Positions 24,975 to 34,306 of a DNA stretch of 64,000 nucleotides are shown here, piece by piece; the first letter of the stretch is position 1; every line of letters begins with the position of its first letter. The translations under genes and the position numbers were made by a program. The notes below the pieces were generated by a model. It was not told the DNA's origin and did not search any database. It was given only the letters and a program-made list of their open reading frames with translations. The stretch comes from CAYVQA01 sp045119035. GTDB taxonomy: Bacteria > Bacillota_I > Bacilli_A > ML615J-28 > CAG-313. The stretch lies in the NCBI GenBank assembly GCA_045119035.1, contig JBGVCU010000037.1, forward strand, positions 1-64,000, read 5' to 3'.

Positions 24975-25004
24975 AGAGAAATAAAAAAAAGAGGAGGTGC
25001 TTTT

Positions 25005-27443
25005 ATGTCTCATAATATTTTAATTTATAAAATATTAAATATGAACAATAGAAAGAATTATCGCCGAATTGAAAATGAAATTAATAAAATTGACAATATA
25101 GAAACATTTCATATAGATAAAGAAAAAGACTTAATATATGTTTCTTTTACAAACGATGATAAAGCTAATTTAGATAATCTTACAAAATGTATTACAAAAT
25201 ATGAAAGAAATGTTAAATTAGAAAAACAAGAAAATAAAGAAAAATATCGTAAAGTTCTATATCTTAAAGGATTAGATTGTGGTCATTGTGCAATGAAAAT
25301 TGAAACAATTGCTAAAAAATCTATGCAACATGATCAACTACTTGTTGATTTTGCTACTACTCGATTCATTATTGAAACATCTGATAAAGATTTAGTAGAT
25401 AATATTATTGAAAGAGTAGAAGAAGTAGCACATAAAATTGATCCAAAAATTATTGTATTAGACTCTCAAAAAGATAAAAAAGAACGTGTAGCAGAATCAT
25501 ATAAAGTTGATAAGAAAAAAGTTGCAATACTTGCAATCGGTGTTGCGATTTTCTTAATCGGATTAATGGTTAGATATATTTTACCAGGTATGGCTGAAGG
25601 TCATATTGATGGAGTATTACATAATGTAGCCAATGCAATGTTTATTGTTACATATGTATTAATTGGTCATGAAGTAATAATTGCTTTCTTTAAAAATTTA
25701 GTTAATAGACGTATTTTTGATGAAAATTTCTTAATGACACTTGCAACAATTGGTGCTATTTTTACAGGTCACTATGTTGAAGCTGTAATGGTTATGGTTT
25801 TATATCAAATTGGAGAACATTTACAAGAATCTGCTGTTAATAAGTCTCGTAAATCAATTTCTGAATTACTTACTTTAGAAGCAAAAACAGCTAGAATTAA
25901 AATTGGTACTGAAGTTACTGAAGTTGATGTAGATACTATTTTACCTGGAGATACAATTGTTGTTCAAGTAGGAGAAATGATTCCTTTAGATGGGGTTATT
26001 TCTAATGGTAAATCTGTTTTAGATACTAAATCAATTACTGGTGAATCACGACCTATTAGTTGTAAAGTAAAAGATGAAGTAATTAGTGGATCTATTAATA
26101 TAGGTTCTGTTATTGAAATTAAAGTTACTAGAGCTTATAGTGATTCTATGATTACAAAAATTTTAGACTTAGTTGAAAATGCTAGTACTAAAAAAGCTCA
26201 AGCAGAACACTTTATTACTAAATTTGCTAGAGTATATACTCCAATAGTTGTATTACTTGCAGTGATTTTTGCTGTTGGAATGCCACTAGGAATTCATTTA
26301 TTCAATCCTGAATTAGAACTTTGGCCTTTGTTTAAGGACTATATTTATAGAGCAATGTTTTTCTTAGTTGTGTCATGTCCATGTGCAGTTGTAATTTCTG
26401 TTCCACTTGCATTTTTTGCAGGAATTGGTCTTTCAAGTAAACGTGGTATTTTAGTTAAAGGAAGTAACTACTTAGAAGCTTTAGCTCATGTTAATGATAT
26501 GGTTTTTGATAAAACTGGTACTCTTACAAAAGGTACATTTACAATTCGTGAATTATGTCCTGAAAATGGTGTAAAACCAGAAGATTTATTAAAAACTATC
26601 GCATATGTTGAATATTTTTCAAATCACCCAATCGGTATATCTGTTGTAGATTATTATGGAAGAGATAAAATTTTCCCAGAAATAATTTCTGATTTTGCAA
26701 TGATAGAAGGAAAAGGTGTTAAAGCTGAAATCAATGGTTCTATTACTTATGCTGGAAATAGAAAAATGATTAAAGAGATGTTCCCACAAGTTCCAATTTT
26801 AGATAAAAATGGAGCGATTATATATGTAATTAAAGAAAAGAAATACTTAGGTGCTGTTGTTATCGGCGATGTTTTAAAAGATGAAGCTCACGATACAATG
26901 GAATATTTAAGAGCTAATAATATCACTACATCAATGTTAACTGGTGACTATAAGACTGCTGGTGAATATACTGCAAATATGTTGGAAATGGATAACGTTT
27001 ATACAGATTTATTACCTGATAAAAAAGTTGATATTTTAACTGAAATTATGTCAAATAAAGAAAAGGGTACAACAGTATATGTTGGTGATGGTATTAATGA
27101 TGCCCCAGTAATTGCTACAGCAGATGTTGGTATTGCAATGGGATCTACTGGAAGTGATGCTACAATTGAAGTTGCTGACGTTGTAATTATGAGTGATAAT
27201 TTAGAAAAAATTGAAGAATCTATTATTATTGCAAAAGCAACAAGAAAAAAAGTACTTCAAAATATCATAATGGCATTAGGTATCAAAGTTTTAGTTTTAA
27301 TATTAAGTGCATTTGGAGATATTCCACTTTGGCTTGCAATTTTCTCTGATGTTGGTGTTTCACTTCTTGCTATTTTAAATTCTATGTCATTAACTTCATT
27401 ATTTAAAAATAAACAACAGGAAATAGAAGAAGAAGATGAATAG
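25005..27443 (+). CDS. Heavy-metal P1B-type ATPase (Zn/Cd/Pb exporter type)
   Basis: An 812-residue ATP-driven metal exporter in the cytoplasmic membrane. An N-terminal ferredoxin-like segment without Cys (about 1-75) precedes a heavy-metal-associated domain with GLDCGHC (about 89-95). Then come transmembrane helices, the actuator TGES, the ion-site SCPCA (Cys458-Pro-Cys460), the phosphorylation site DKTGT (Asp502), HP in the nucleotide domain, and GDGINDAP near 695. The CPC motif with SVPLAF and the layout favour Zn2+/Cd2+/Pb2+ over Cu+. Its end overlaps rimM by 8 bases, so metal export and ribosome-maturation genes are co-translated. Strong GAGGAGGTG site. Confidence 0.92.
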   Translation: MSHNILIYKILNMNNRKNYRRIENEINKIDNIETFHIDKEKDLIYVSFTNDDKANLDNLTKCITKYERNVKLEKQENKEKYRKVLYLKGLDCGHCAMKIETIAKKSMQHDQLLVDFATTRFIIETSDKDLVDNIIERVEEVAHKIDPKIIVLDSQKDKKERVAESYKVDKKKVAILAIGVAIFLIGLMVRYILPGMAEGHIDGVLHNVANAMFIVTYVLIGHEVIIAFFKNLVNRRIFDENFLMTLATIGAIFTGHYVEAVMVMVLYQIGEHLQESAVNKSRKSISELLTLEAKTARIKIGTEVTEVDVDTILPGDTIVVQVGEMIPLDGVISNGKSVLDTKSITGESRPISCKVKDEVISGSINIGSVIEIKVTRAYSDSMITKILDLVENASTKKAQAEHFITKFARVYTPIVVLLAVIFAVGMPLGIHLFNPELELWPLFKDYIYRAMFFLVVSCPCAVVISVPLAFFAGIGLSSKRGILVKGSNYLEALAHVNDMVFDKTGTLTKGTFTIRELCPENGVKPEDLLKTIAYVEYFSNHPIGISVVDYYGRDKIFPEIISDFAMIEGKGVKAEINGSITYAGNRKMIKEMFPQVPILDKNGAIIYVIKEKKYLGAVVIGDVLKDEAHDTMEYLRANNITTSMLTGDYKTAGEYTANMLEMDNVYTDLLPDKKVDILTEIMSNKEKGTTVYVGDGINDAPVIATADVGIAMGSTGSDATIEVADVVIMSDNLEKIEESIIIAKATRKKVLQNIIMALGIKVLVLILSAFGDIPLWLAIFSDVGVSLLAILNSMSLTSLFKNKQQEIEEEDE

Positions 27444-27921
27444 AACATATATTGGTAAAATAATTGGAACATTTGGTATTAAAGGAGAACTTAAAGTTTT
27501 TTCAGAAAGTGATTTTATTGATCAAAGATTTAAAAAAGGAAATGAATTAATCTTAAAGTCAAATAAATCAGAATTAACTGTTAAAATTTCTTCATTTAGA
27601 ATTCATAAAAATAATGTTTTAATTACAATTAATAACTTATTAAATATAAATGATGTTGAAAAATATATTAACTATGATATATATACTATCCAAGAATTAG
27701 AACTTGATGAAGATGATTATTATATTGATGATTTAATTGGTCTTGAAGTATATAATGAACAAAATATTTTAATTGGTAAAGTAGTAGATGTAATATCTAT
27801 TCCAAGTAATGATATTTTAGAAGTTGAAACTAAAGATAAAAAAATTTTAATACCTTTTATTAACGATTATATTATTGAAATAAATGATAAAATCATCATT
27901 AAAGAAATGGAATTAATGTAA
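27436..27921 (+). CDS. rimM: 16S rRNA processing protein RimM
   Basis: A 161-residue assembly factor for the 30S head that binds S19. Residues 1-85 form the RimM barrel (YIGKIIGTFGIKGELKV), and about 92-160 form a PRC barrel (YYIDDLIGLEVYNEQNILIGKV, ending LIPFINDYI). The start overlaps the ATPase stop by 8 bases, and the stop overlaps trmD by one base. It follows the Bacilli order except for the inserted ATPase. Confidence 0.95.
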   Translation: MNRTYIGKIIGTFGIKGELKVFSESDFIDQRFKKGNELILKSNKSELTVKISSFRIHKNNVLITINNLLNINDVEKYINYDIYTIQELELDEDDYYIDDLIGLEVYNEQNILIGKVVDVISIPSNDILEVETKDKKILIPFINDYIIEINDKIIIKEMELM

Positions 27922-28655
27922 TGAGATTTGATATTATTACAATTTTTCCAGAATTTATTGAAGGTATTAAAAGTCATTCAATAATCAAAAGAGCAATTGA
28001 AAAAGGTATTATTGAAATTAATACAATCGATTTTAGGGATTATGCACTTGATAAACATAAACATGTTGATGATTATGCATATGGTGGTGGAGCAGGAATG
28101 TTAATTAGTGTTCAGCCAGTTCATCAAGCAATGCAGCAAGTTCCTAATTTGGATAAAGCTTATAAAATAATTACTTCTCCAAGCGGAACTACTTTTAATC
28201 AAAAAGTTGCGGAGCGTTTATCTAAACTTGATCATATTGTAATTGTATGTGGACATTATGAAGGAATTGATTCAAGAATAAATGATTACATTGATGAAGA
28301 AGTTTCATTAGGTGATTATATTCTAACAGGTGGAGAACTTCCTGCACTAACTATCATTGATTCTGTAAGTAGATTAATTTCTGGTGTTATTACAGATGAA
28401 TCTATTAAAGAAGAATCATTTACAACAGGCTTACTTGAATATCCACAATATACAAGACCATATGAATATGATGGTAAAAAAGTACCAGATGTATTAATAT
28501 CTGGACATCATGCTAATATAAAAAAATGGCAAAGATTTGAATCACTTAAAAAAACCTATTTTAATCGTCCTGATTTACTTAATAATATTGAACTTTCTAA
28601 AGAAGATTTAAAGTATCTAGAAATGATTAAAAATAGTGAAGAATTGAAATTTTAA
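27921..28655 (+). CDS. trmD: tRNA (guanine-N1)-methyltransferase TrmD
   Basis: A 244-residue SPOUT methyltransferase that makes m1G37 in tRNA and prevents frameshifting. Signature motifs: N-terminal RFDIITIFPEF, YGGGAGML, the trefoil-knot segment VCGHYEGIDSRI, and GDYILTGGELPALTIIDSV. Length normal. Coupled to rimM by a one-base overlap, followed by a strong terminator, so rplS downstream has to be transcribed separately. Confidence 0.97.
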   Translation: MRFDIITIFPEFIEGIKSHSIIKRAIEKGIIEINTIDFRDYALDKHKHVDDYAYGGGAGMLISVQPVHQAMQQVPNLDKAYKIITSPSGTTFNQKVAERLSKLDHIVIVCGHYEGIDSRINDYIDEEVSLGDYILTGGELPALTIIDSVSRLISGVITDESIKEESFTTGLLEYPQYTRPYEYDGKKVPDVLISGHHANIKKWQRFESLKKTYFNRPDLLNNIELSKEDLKYLEMIKNSEELKF

Positions 28656-28657
28656 AA

Positions 28658-28693
28658 TTAAAAGGAGTTGATAAATATCAACTCCTTTTTAAT
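28658..28693 (+). terminator. Terminator after trmD
   Basis: Long stem ATTAAAAGGAGTTGAT/ATCAACTCCTTTTTAAT with a 4-base loop and T-rich tail. Confidence 0.85.
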
Positions 28694-28792
28694 CATATTA
28701 ATATAGATAAATAGTAGTGTATATATATCAATATATTTTATGATTTATGCTATAATTATAAAAATCAATATAAAATATAAAGGTAAGATCAT

Positions 28793-30712
28793 ATGAAGAA
28801 AAGAGACATTTATTTATTTATTATTTTAATTATTGCTATTTTTGGGATACATATTACTAATAATAACTATTATGAATTTAATAATAAAACAGAGCAATAT
28901 ACGAGTAAAGTTATATCTAAATTAAGTTATGAAAGTTATATTCAGCCAATTTTAACAAAAAATAACATTGATATTTTCTTATCTGAATTTAGTGATGATA
29001 TTGAAGAAATAAATATAAATATAGAACAATTAAAGAGTGACTTAAATAGAGCAAAAACTGAATTAACTACTGCTATATCAAATAATGAGGCAGAAATTGA
29101 TGCAAAAATTGCTGCCTTAAACACAGCTATAGAGAATGCTGAAGAAGCTGCCAATTACTATTCTGATGAACAAGATGCTGCGTTAAAAGCAGAATTATTA
29201 GATTTAATAAATACTACTAAAACAGATATTATTAAATATATTGATTCCGAACTTGCAAAAGCAAAAACATCATTTGAAAGCAAATTAGCAATGAAAGCAA
29301 ACAAACCTGAAATTGCTGCAGAAATAGCGAGATTAGATTCACTTATCTCAGCAGCTGAGTCTGTTTCTAAAAGTTATACAAATGAACAAGATGCTGCGTT
29401 AAAAGAAGAATTGAAAAATTTAATTACTACAACTAAAACAGATATAATTAAATATATAGATGAAGAGTTATCAAAGGTTAATGAGAAATTGGATAATATA
29501 TTTAATTTTGTATATAATGAAAGTGAAGTTGATGCAAAACTTGCCGAATTAAGAAGTAATATTGAAAATGCAGAGAAAGTAACAAAATTATATTCTGATG
29601 AACAAGATGCTGCGTTAAAAGAAGAATTAAAAAATTTAGTTACTACAACTAAAACAGATATAATTAAGTATATAGATGAAGAGTTATCAAAGGTTAACGA
29701 GGAATTGGATAATATATTTAAATTTGTTTATAATAAAGCTGAAATTGATGCAAAACTTGCCGCATTAAGAAGTAATATTGAAAATGCAGAGAAAGCAACA
29801 AAATTATATTCTGATGAACAAGATGCTGCGTTAAAAGAAGAATTAAAAAATTTAATTACTACAATTAAAACAGATATAATTAAATATATAGATGACGAAC
29901 TTGCAAAAGCCAAAACATCATTTGAAAGCAAATTAGCAATAAAAGCAAATAAACCTGAAATTGATGCAGAAATAGCGAGATTAGATGCACTTATCTCAGC
30001 AGCAGAATCTGTTTCTAAAACTTATACAGATGAACAAGATGCTGCGTTAAAAGAAGAATTAAAAAATTTAATTACTACTACTAAAACAGATATTATTAAA
30101 TATATAGATGAAGAGTTATCAAAGGTTAATGATGAATTGGATAATATATTTAATTTAGTTTATAATGAAAGTGAAGTTGATGCAAAACTCGCCGAACTAA
30201 GAACTTTTATCAATAGTGCAGATAATGCAACAAAATTATATTCTGATGAACAAGATGCTGCGTTAAAAGAAGAATTAGAAGATTTAATAAATACTACTAA
30301 AACAGATATTATTAAATATATAGATGAAGAGTTATCAAAGGTTAATGAGGATTTAGATAATATATTTAATTCAGTTTATAATGAAAATGAAGTTGATGCA
30401 AAGCTTGCCGAATTAAGAACTATTATTGATAATGCAGATAAAGCAACAAAATTATATTCAGATGAACAAGATATTGCTATAAAAAAAGATCTTGAAGCAA
30501 AAATTTTATCTGTAAAAAATGAATTATTAGAAACAATTAATTTAATTAATCAAAGAATTAGTAAATTTGATCATGATTTATTAAATTTAAAAAAGAAAAT
30601 TCAAATATTAACAATTTCATTTTCATGTTGTATTGGAGTATTATTTATATTATTTGGATTTTTATTTGTATATTTTTATAAAAAAAATAAAAAATTTATT
30701 AAAAAACTTTAA
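28793..30712 (+). CDS. Membrane-anchored coiled-coil protein with 72-residue repeats
   Basis: No family recognised. The 639-residue protein has a hydrophobic helix at each end (about 6-21 and 603-628) and a long predicted alpha-helical body. Six consecutive 72-residue repeats (101-532) and a partial seventh (533 onwards) share YSDEQDAALKEEL and TKTDIIKYIDEEL. Two tail types alternate as A-B-B-A-B-B: type A ends in KTSFESKLAxKANKP, type B in LDNIFNFVYNES. Basic residues at both ends suggest both termini are cytoplasmic and the coil is outside (inference). The gene sits between trmD and rplS, where none is normally found. A surface spacer, adhesin or spore-surface filament is possible. Confidence 0.7.
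   Translation: MKKRDIYLFIILIIAIFGIHITNNNYYEFNNKTEQYTSKVISKLSYESYIQPILTKNNIDIFLSEFSDDIEEININIEQLKSDLNRAKTELTTAISNNEAEIDAKIAALNTAIENAEEAANYYSDEQDAALKAELLDLINTTKTDIIKYIDSELAKAKTSFESKLAMKANKPEIAAEIARLDSLISAAESVSKSYTNEQDAALKEELKNLITTTKTDIIKYIDEELSKVNEKLDNIFNFVYNESEVDAKLAELRSNIENAEKVTKLYSDEQDAALKEELKNLVTTTKTDIIKYIDEELSKVNEELDNIFKFVYNKAEIDAKLAALRSNIENAEKATKLYSDEQDAALKEELKNLITTIKTDIIKYIDDELAKAKTSFESKLAIKANKPEIDAEIARLDALISAAESVSKTYTDEQDAALKEELKNLITTTKTDIIKYIDEELSKVNDELDNIFNLVYNESEVDAKLAELRTFINSADNATKLYSDEQDAALKEELEDLINTTKTDIIKYIDEELSKVNEDLDNIFNSVYNENEVDAKLAELRTIIDNADKATKLYSDEQDIAIKKDLEAKILSVKNELLETINLINQRISKFDHDLLNLKKKIQILTISFSCCIGVLFILFGFLFVYFYKKNKKFIKKL
29093..30388 (+). repeat. Six tandem 216-bp repeats in the coiled-coil gene
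   Basis: Units begin at 29093, 29309, 29525, 29741, 29957 and 30173, each 216 bases. Nucleotide identity is high, with long identical blocks such as GAACAAGATGCTGCGTTAAA in most units. Units 1-3 and 4-6 form a second-order 648-bp duplication by tail type, pointing to recent unequal recombination. Confidence 0.85.
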
Positions 30713-30810
30713 TTAGAAAATATGTGTATTATTAATGAAATTATACATATTTAGAAATTATATATGTTATTATACAGATAATATCAAAACATCTATAAGT
30801 AAAAATAAAA

Positions 30811-30840
30811 AAGGAGCTTATAATTAAGCTCCTTATTTTT
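30811..30840. terminator. Bidirectional terminator
   Basis: Stem AAGGAGCTTA/TAAGCTCCTT with a TAAT loop, flanked by an A-rich tract and ATTTTT, between the coiled-coil gene and convergent cvfB. Confidence 0.8.
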
Positions 30841-31687
30841 CATTTAAAGTTATTAAATTTTCTTTAATTGTAATTAATTTTTGTTTATATAAATTTCCAA
30901 TTGCTCTTTTAAAAGCACTTTTACTAAATGGGAAGTATCTAGCAATTTCTTCTGGACTAGATTTGTCTCCAAGTGGAAGTGAACCACCTTGTGTTTTTAA
31001 GTGCTGTAAAATAATTTCACTATCATCAAGTCTACTTAATTCTTTATTAGGAATAAGTGTTCCGTTATAAGTAATTCTTTCTGTTTCGTGAATTACTTTT
31101 ACATTAATTCTTTGACCTAGGCGATATTTGCTTCTTAATAAACTTTTATGAACAAAGATTAAATTAAAGTTATCTGTACAAAGTGTAATACCTTCTGGAG
31201 AAATTCTATAAATTGTAGCTTCAACAGTTGAACCTATTTCAATTTTTTCAAGAGGTAATACATCTGTATTTCCAATCATTTTTGCTACTAATTGGTCTCT
31301 TTTAATTTTTATAATACAAGGCACAACATCCCCAACTTGTGGCCAAAGATCTGGGTTACTTGGCAAAAAGTCAGAAGAAAGTAAAATGTCTTTAGCAATA
31401 CCTATGTTTAAGAATACACCCATTGAATTATGTTTTGCTATTACTTCACAAAAAGCTGCTTTTGTAGTAGTAATAAGTGGAGTTTCAGTTGTTGCGCAAA
31501 GACGTTTCTTTTGATCATAATATAAAAATGCTTCAACATGTTGACCAATATTTAATCTATTTTTTGTTTGGTTAAAATGTAAGAAGATATCTGTAGTTTC
31601 ATTTTCATCAAGTGAATGTAATGTATATGCGATATCTGTTTCTTTAACCACTTCATATGTATCAATATTTCCAATTCTAAGTGACAT
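30833..31687 (-). CDS. cvfB: CvfB-type S1 RNA-binding protein
   Basis: A 284-residue protein of the CvfB/YitL family with tandem S1-like barrels (about 1-65, 70-140 and 150-215) and a C-terminal winged helix (about 225-284: SPEEIARYFPFSKSAFKRAIGNLYKQKLI). CvfB affects virulence-factor expression in Staphylococcus aureus and binds RNA. The ATG at 31687 is used because the AAAGGAAA ribosome site lies between it and an earlier in-frame ATG. It is transcribed against trmD and rplS, splitting the usual ribosomal gene order. Confidence 0.88.
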   Translation of the reverse strand: MSLRIGNIDTYEVVKETDIAYTLHSLDENETTDIFLHFNQTKNRLNIGQHVEAFLYYDQKKRLCATTETPLITTTKAAFCEVIAKHNSMGVFLNIGIAKDILLSSDFLPSNPDLWPQVGDVVPCIIKIKRDQLVAKMIGNTDVLPLEKIEIGSTVEATIYRISPEGITLCTDNFNLIFVHKSLLRSKYRLGQRINVKVIHETERITYNGTLIPNKELSRLDDSEIILQHLKTQGGSLPLGDKSSPEEIARYFPFSKSAFKRAIGNLYKQKLITIKENLITLNEK

Positions 31688-31783
31688 AATATATATATTT
31701 CCTTTCATATAGATTTTACGTTAAAAAGTAATTTTTGTCAAGGAATAAGGTTATATAAATATGTCATATAAAATCAAACTACT

Positions 31784-31812
31784 TGAAATATTTATTAAAA
31801 TATGTTATAATA
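31784..31812 (+). promoter_or_regulatory. SigA-type promoter of rplS
   Basis: TTGAAA (31784-31789) and TATAAT (31807-31812) with a 17-base spacer. Confidence 0.75.
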
Positions 31813-31819
31813 TATAAGC

Positions 31820-31905
31820 TGTATGTTATACAGTAAAGCACATTATTCCGCTGACATAAAATTTGGTTATATATGTTAAGAATTATGGAAGATAAGGAGA
31901 GTATA
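31820..31905 (+). ncRNA. Probable L19 (rplS) autoregulatory leader
   Basis: About 90 transcribed bases precede rplS. They begin with a hairpin CTGTAT/ATACAG (31820-31834) and contain ATTATTCCGCTGAC around 31853. Bacilli rplS genes carry an L19 leader RNA thought to bind L19 for feedback. Assignment rests on position and a partial resemblance in the conserved core. Confidence 0.5.
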
Positions 31906-31909
31906 TATT

Positions 31910-32257
31910 ATGAGTCAACAATTAATTAATGCTGTTACTAAAGAATATCTTAGAAATGATATTCCTGAGTTCCGTGCAGGTGACAACGTAAGAGTATACG
32001 TACGTATCAAAGAAGGAGACAAAGAAAGAATCCAAGTATTCGAAGGATTAGTTATTGGTCGCCATGGTGGTGGAATTTCTGCTACTTATACTGTTCGTAA
32101 AATCTCTAATGGTGTTGGGGTTGAAAGAATTTTCCCTCTTCATTCACCAATGGTTGAAAAAATTCAAGTTGTACGTTTAGGTAGAGTACGTCGTGCTAAA
32201 CTTAACTACATCAGAAATTTATCTGCTAAAGCTGCTCGTATTAAAGAACGTAGATAG
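31910..32257 (+). CDS. rplS: 50S ribosomal protein L19
   Basis: A 115-residue large-subunit protein at the subunit interface. Signatures are IPEFRAGDNVRVYVRIKEG, RIQVFEGLVIGR, ATYTVRKISNGVGVER and the final RRAKLNYIR. It is transcribed separately from rpsP-trmD, from its own promoter through a structured leader, and closed by a terminator. Confidence 0.97.
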   Translation: MSQQLINAVTKEYLRNDIPEFRAGDNVRVYVRIKEGDKERIQVFEGLVIGRHGGGISATYTVRKISNGVGVERIFPLHSPMVEKIQVVRLGRVRRAKLNYIRNLSAKAARIKERR

Positions 32258-32270
32258 TTATGGAATTATT

Positions 32271-32304
32271 AAAGATGTTACATTTAATGTAGCATCTTTT
32301 TTTG
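32271..32304 (+). terminator. Terminator after rplS
   Basis: 13-bp stem AAAGATGTTACAT/ATGTAGCATCTTT (one G-U pair), TTA loop, then T tract. Confidence 0.85.
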
Positions 32305-32329
32305 TTATTTAATAGTTTTATGATAAAAT
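32302..32329 (+). promoter_or_regulatory. SigA-type promoter of the NatAB-like operon
   Basis: TTGTTA (32302-32307) and TAAAAT (32324-32329) with a 16-base spacer; overlaps the end of the rplS terminator. Confidence 0.45.
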
Positions 32330-32353
32330 ACATATGCAAATAAGGAGGTTAAG

Positions 32354-33127
32354 ATGGAAAATATATTAGTAATTAATAATATTAAAAAGACATTTAAATT
32401 AAGTAAAAAACAACAAAAAATTGAAAAAACAAATGCAACTCATAAAGTAGCTGTAAATGGTCTTTCATTTAGTTGTAACAAAGGTGAAATATATGGATTA
32501 TTGGGTCCAAATGGTGCAGGTAAAACAACAACACTTAGAATCATATCTACATTAATTAAAGCTGATGAAGGAGAAGTTTTAGTTGATGGATATAATATTT
32601 TAAAAGATTCTGATATTGTAAGAAGTAAAATAGGATTTTTAACAAGTGAATTGAAATTAGAAGATTTCTTTACTCCTGAATATTTATTTGATTTCTTTTC
32701 AAAACTACATAATGTTGATGATAAAACAATTAATGAAAGAAAAGAAAGACTATTTAAAAAATTTGGTATTGATCAATTCAGAGAAGTAAAAGTAAAAGAC
32801 TTATCAACTGGTATGAAACAAAAAGTTTCTTTAGTTATAGCTATTGCTCATGATCCTGAAATTATTATTTTTGATGAACCAACTAATGGTCTAGACGTAA
32901 TAACTGCAAAAACTGTAACAGATTTTTTACTTGAACTTAAAAAAGATGGTAAAACAATTTTACTTTCTACACATATTTTCTCTCTTGTAGAAAAATTATG
33001 TGACAGAGTAGGAATCATTATGGATGGTAAAATGATTAAAGAAGATACTTTAGTAAATCTAACTAAAGATAAGTGTTTAGAAGAAGTATTCTTTGATATA
33101 TATGATGAAGTAGGAGGATCTAGATAA
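32354..33127 (+). CDS. natA: ABC transporter ATP-binding protein (NatA-like)
   Basis: A 257-residue ABC ATPase. It has Walker A GPNGAGKT (51-58), a signature LSTGMKQK near 147, Walker B plus D-loop DEPTNGLD near 172, and an H-loop in LLSTHIFS. The sequence and the paired ABC-2 permease resemble B. subtilis NatAB, which exports Na+; in other species such pairs export drugs or peptides. An extra 15-20 residue Lys-rich insert near 18-32 precedes the core. Overlaps the permease by one base. Ribosome site AAGGAGG. Confidence 0.85.
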   Translation: MENILVINNIKKTFKLSKKQQKIEKTNATHKVAVNGLSFSCNKGEIYGLLGPNGAGKTTTLRIISTLIKADEGEVLVDGYNILKDSDIVRSKIGFLTSELKLEDFFTPEYLFDFFSKLHNVDDKTINERKERLFKKFGIDQFREVKVKDLSTGMKQKVSLVIAIAHDPEIIIFDEPTNGLDVITAKTVTDFLLELKKDGKTILLSTHIFSLVEKLCDRVGIIMDGKMIKEDTLVNLTKDKCLEEVFFDIYDEVGGSR

Positions 33128-34269
33128 TGAGAACAATCTTTACTATTGTTAAAAAAGAATTAAAAAGATTCTTTAGCGATCCTCGTATGTTAGTTTCTTT
33201 ATTTTTACCAGGAATTTTAATTTATGGTATTTACTCTGTAATGGGTGGTTTTATAACAGAAAGTATGACTACTGATGAATATAATATTTATATTGAAAAT
33301 TTACCTGATAGTATGAAACCATATTTTGATGGACTACCATTAAATGTTTATGAAGAAGAACTTACTAAAGAAGAAATTAATACTTATATTAAAGATAATA
33401 CACTTGACTTATATATATCATTTGAAGATGATTTTGATAAGTTAGTTAATGATTATATATATAATTCAAATGTTCAAGCTCCTAATATTGATATTATATA
33501 TAATACTGCAAGTATCTCATCTTCAACATTACAACAAATCTTAGTAAGTTTGTTTGATCAATATGAAGCTACTTTAACAAATAAATTTAATGTAAACTCT
33601 GTATCACTTGCAACAGATGAAGATACAACAATGCAAACTATCACAATGATGCTACCATTCTTACTTATTGTCTTCTTATTTACTGGAGCAATGAGTATCT
33701 GTGCGGATTCTATTGCTGGAGAAAAAGAAAGAGGTACAATTGCAACTTTACTTATTACACCTACTAAAAGAAGTCATATTGTATTAGGAAAAGTTGTTTC
33801 ACTTGGAATTACAGCGTTAGCTAGTGCGATTGTAAGTGCACTTGGTTTATTTATGTCCCTTCCTAAACTATTAGGTACTGAATTTAGTTTTAGTATGTAT
33901 GGTGTAGGTACTTTAGCTCTTGCATTAATAATTATTATTTTAACAGTTTTATTATTTACTACTGTTCTTACAATGGTATCAACATATGCAAGAACAATCA
34001 AAGAAGCAACATCACTTTCTACTCCGCTTATGATCATTATCATGTTAATAAGTATGAGTAATTTAATGAACACAACTGCTTCAACATCTTTAGGTACTTA
34101 CTTTGTTCCAGTACTTAATGTATCACAATGCTTAGTACAATTATTTAGTTTAAGTGTAAATCCAATTACATTTATAATATGTATTTTATCTAATACAATA
34201 TACATTGCTATTGGAGTATATATTATAACTAAAATATTTAATAATGAACATATAATTTTTAATAATTAA
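33127..34269 (+). CDS. natB: ABC-2 type permease (NatB-like)
   Basis: A 380-residue membrane protein with one N-terminal helix (about 20-42), a large extracytoplasmic segment (about 45-165), then five more helices from about 175 to 375. The segment SIAGEKERGTIATLLITPTKR is the conserved ABC-2 coupling motif. It pairs with the upstream ATPase (one-base overlap) as a two-gene exporter, similar to NatB. Substrate not certain. Confidence 0.83.
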   Translation: MRTIFTIVKKELKRFFSDPRMLVSLFLPGILIYGIYSVMGGFITESMTTDEYNIYIENLPDSMKPYFDGLPLNVYEEELTKEEINTYIKDNTLDLYISFEDDFDKLVNDYIYNSNVQAPNIDIIYNTASISSSTLQQILVSLFDQYEATLTNKFNVNSVSLATDEDTTMQTITMMLPFLLIVFLFTGAMSICADSIAGEKERGTIATLLITPTKRSHIVLGKVVSLGITALASAIVSALGLFMSLPKLLGTEFSFSMYGVGTLALALIIIILTVLLFTTVLTMVSTYARTIKEATSLSTPLMIIIMLISMSNLMNTTASTSLGTYFVPVLNVSQCLVQLFSLSVNPITFIICILSNTIYIAIGVYIITKIFNNEHIIFNN

Positions 34270-34274
34270 AAAAG

Positions 34275-34303
34275 AAGGATTACAGATACCTGTAATCCTT
34301 TTG
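34275..34303. terminator. Bidirectional terminator
   Basis: Stem AAGGATTACAG/CTGTAATCCTT with a 4-base loop, between natB and the convergent CofE-family gene. Confidence 0.8.
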
Positions 34304-34306
34304 TTA

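Noticed and set aside
29728..29931. Leftward open frames inside the coiled-coil gene
   Set aside because: Their Ser/Ala-rich composition reflects the antisense of the helical repeats, and they recur with the repeat.
28793..30712. Phage tail fibre or prophage remnant
   Set aside because: The protein has membrane helices at both ends and no phage genes are nearby.
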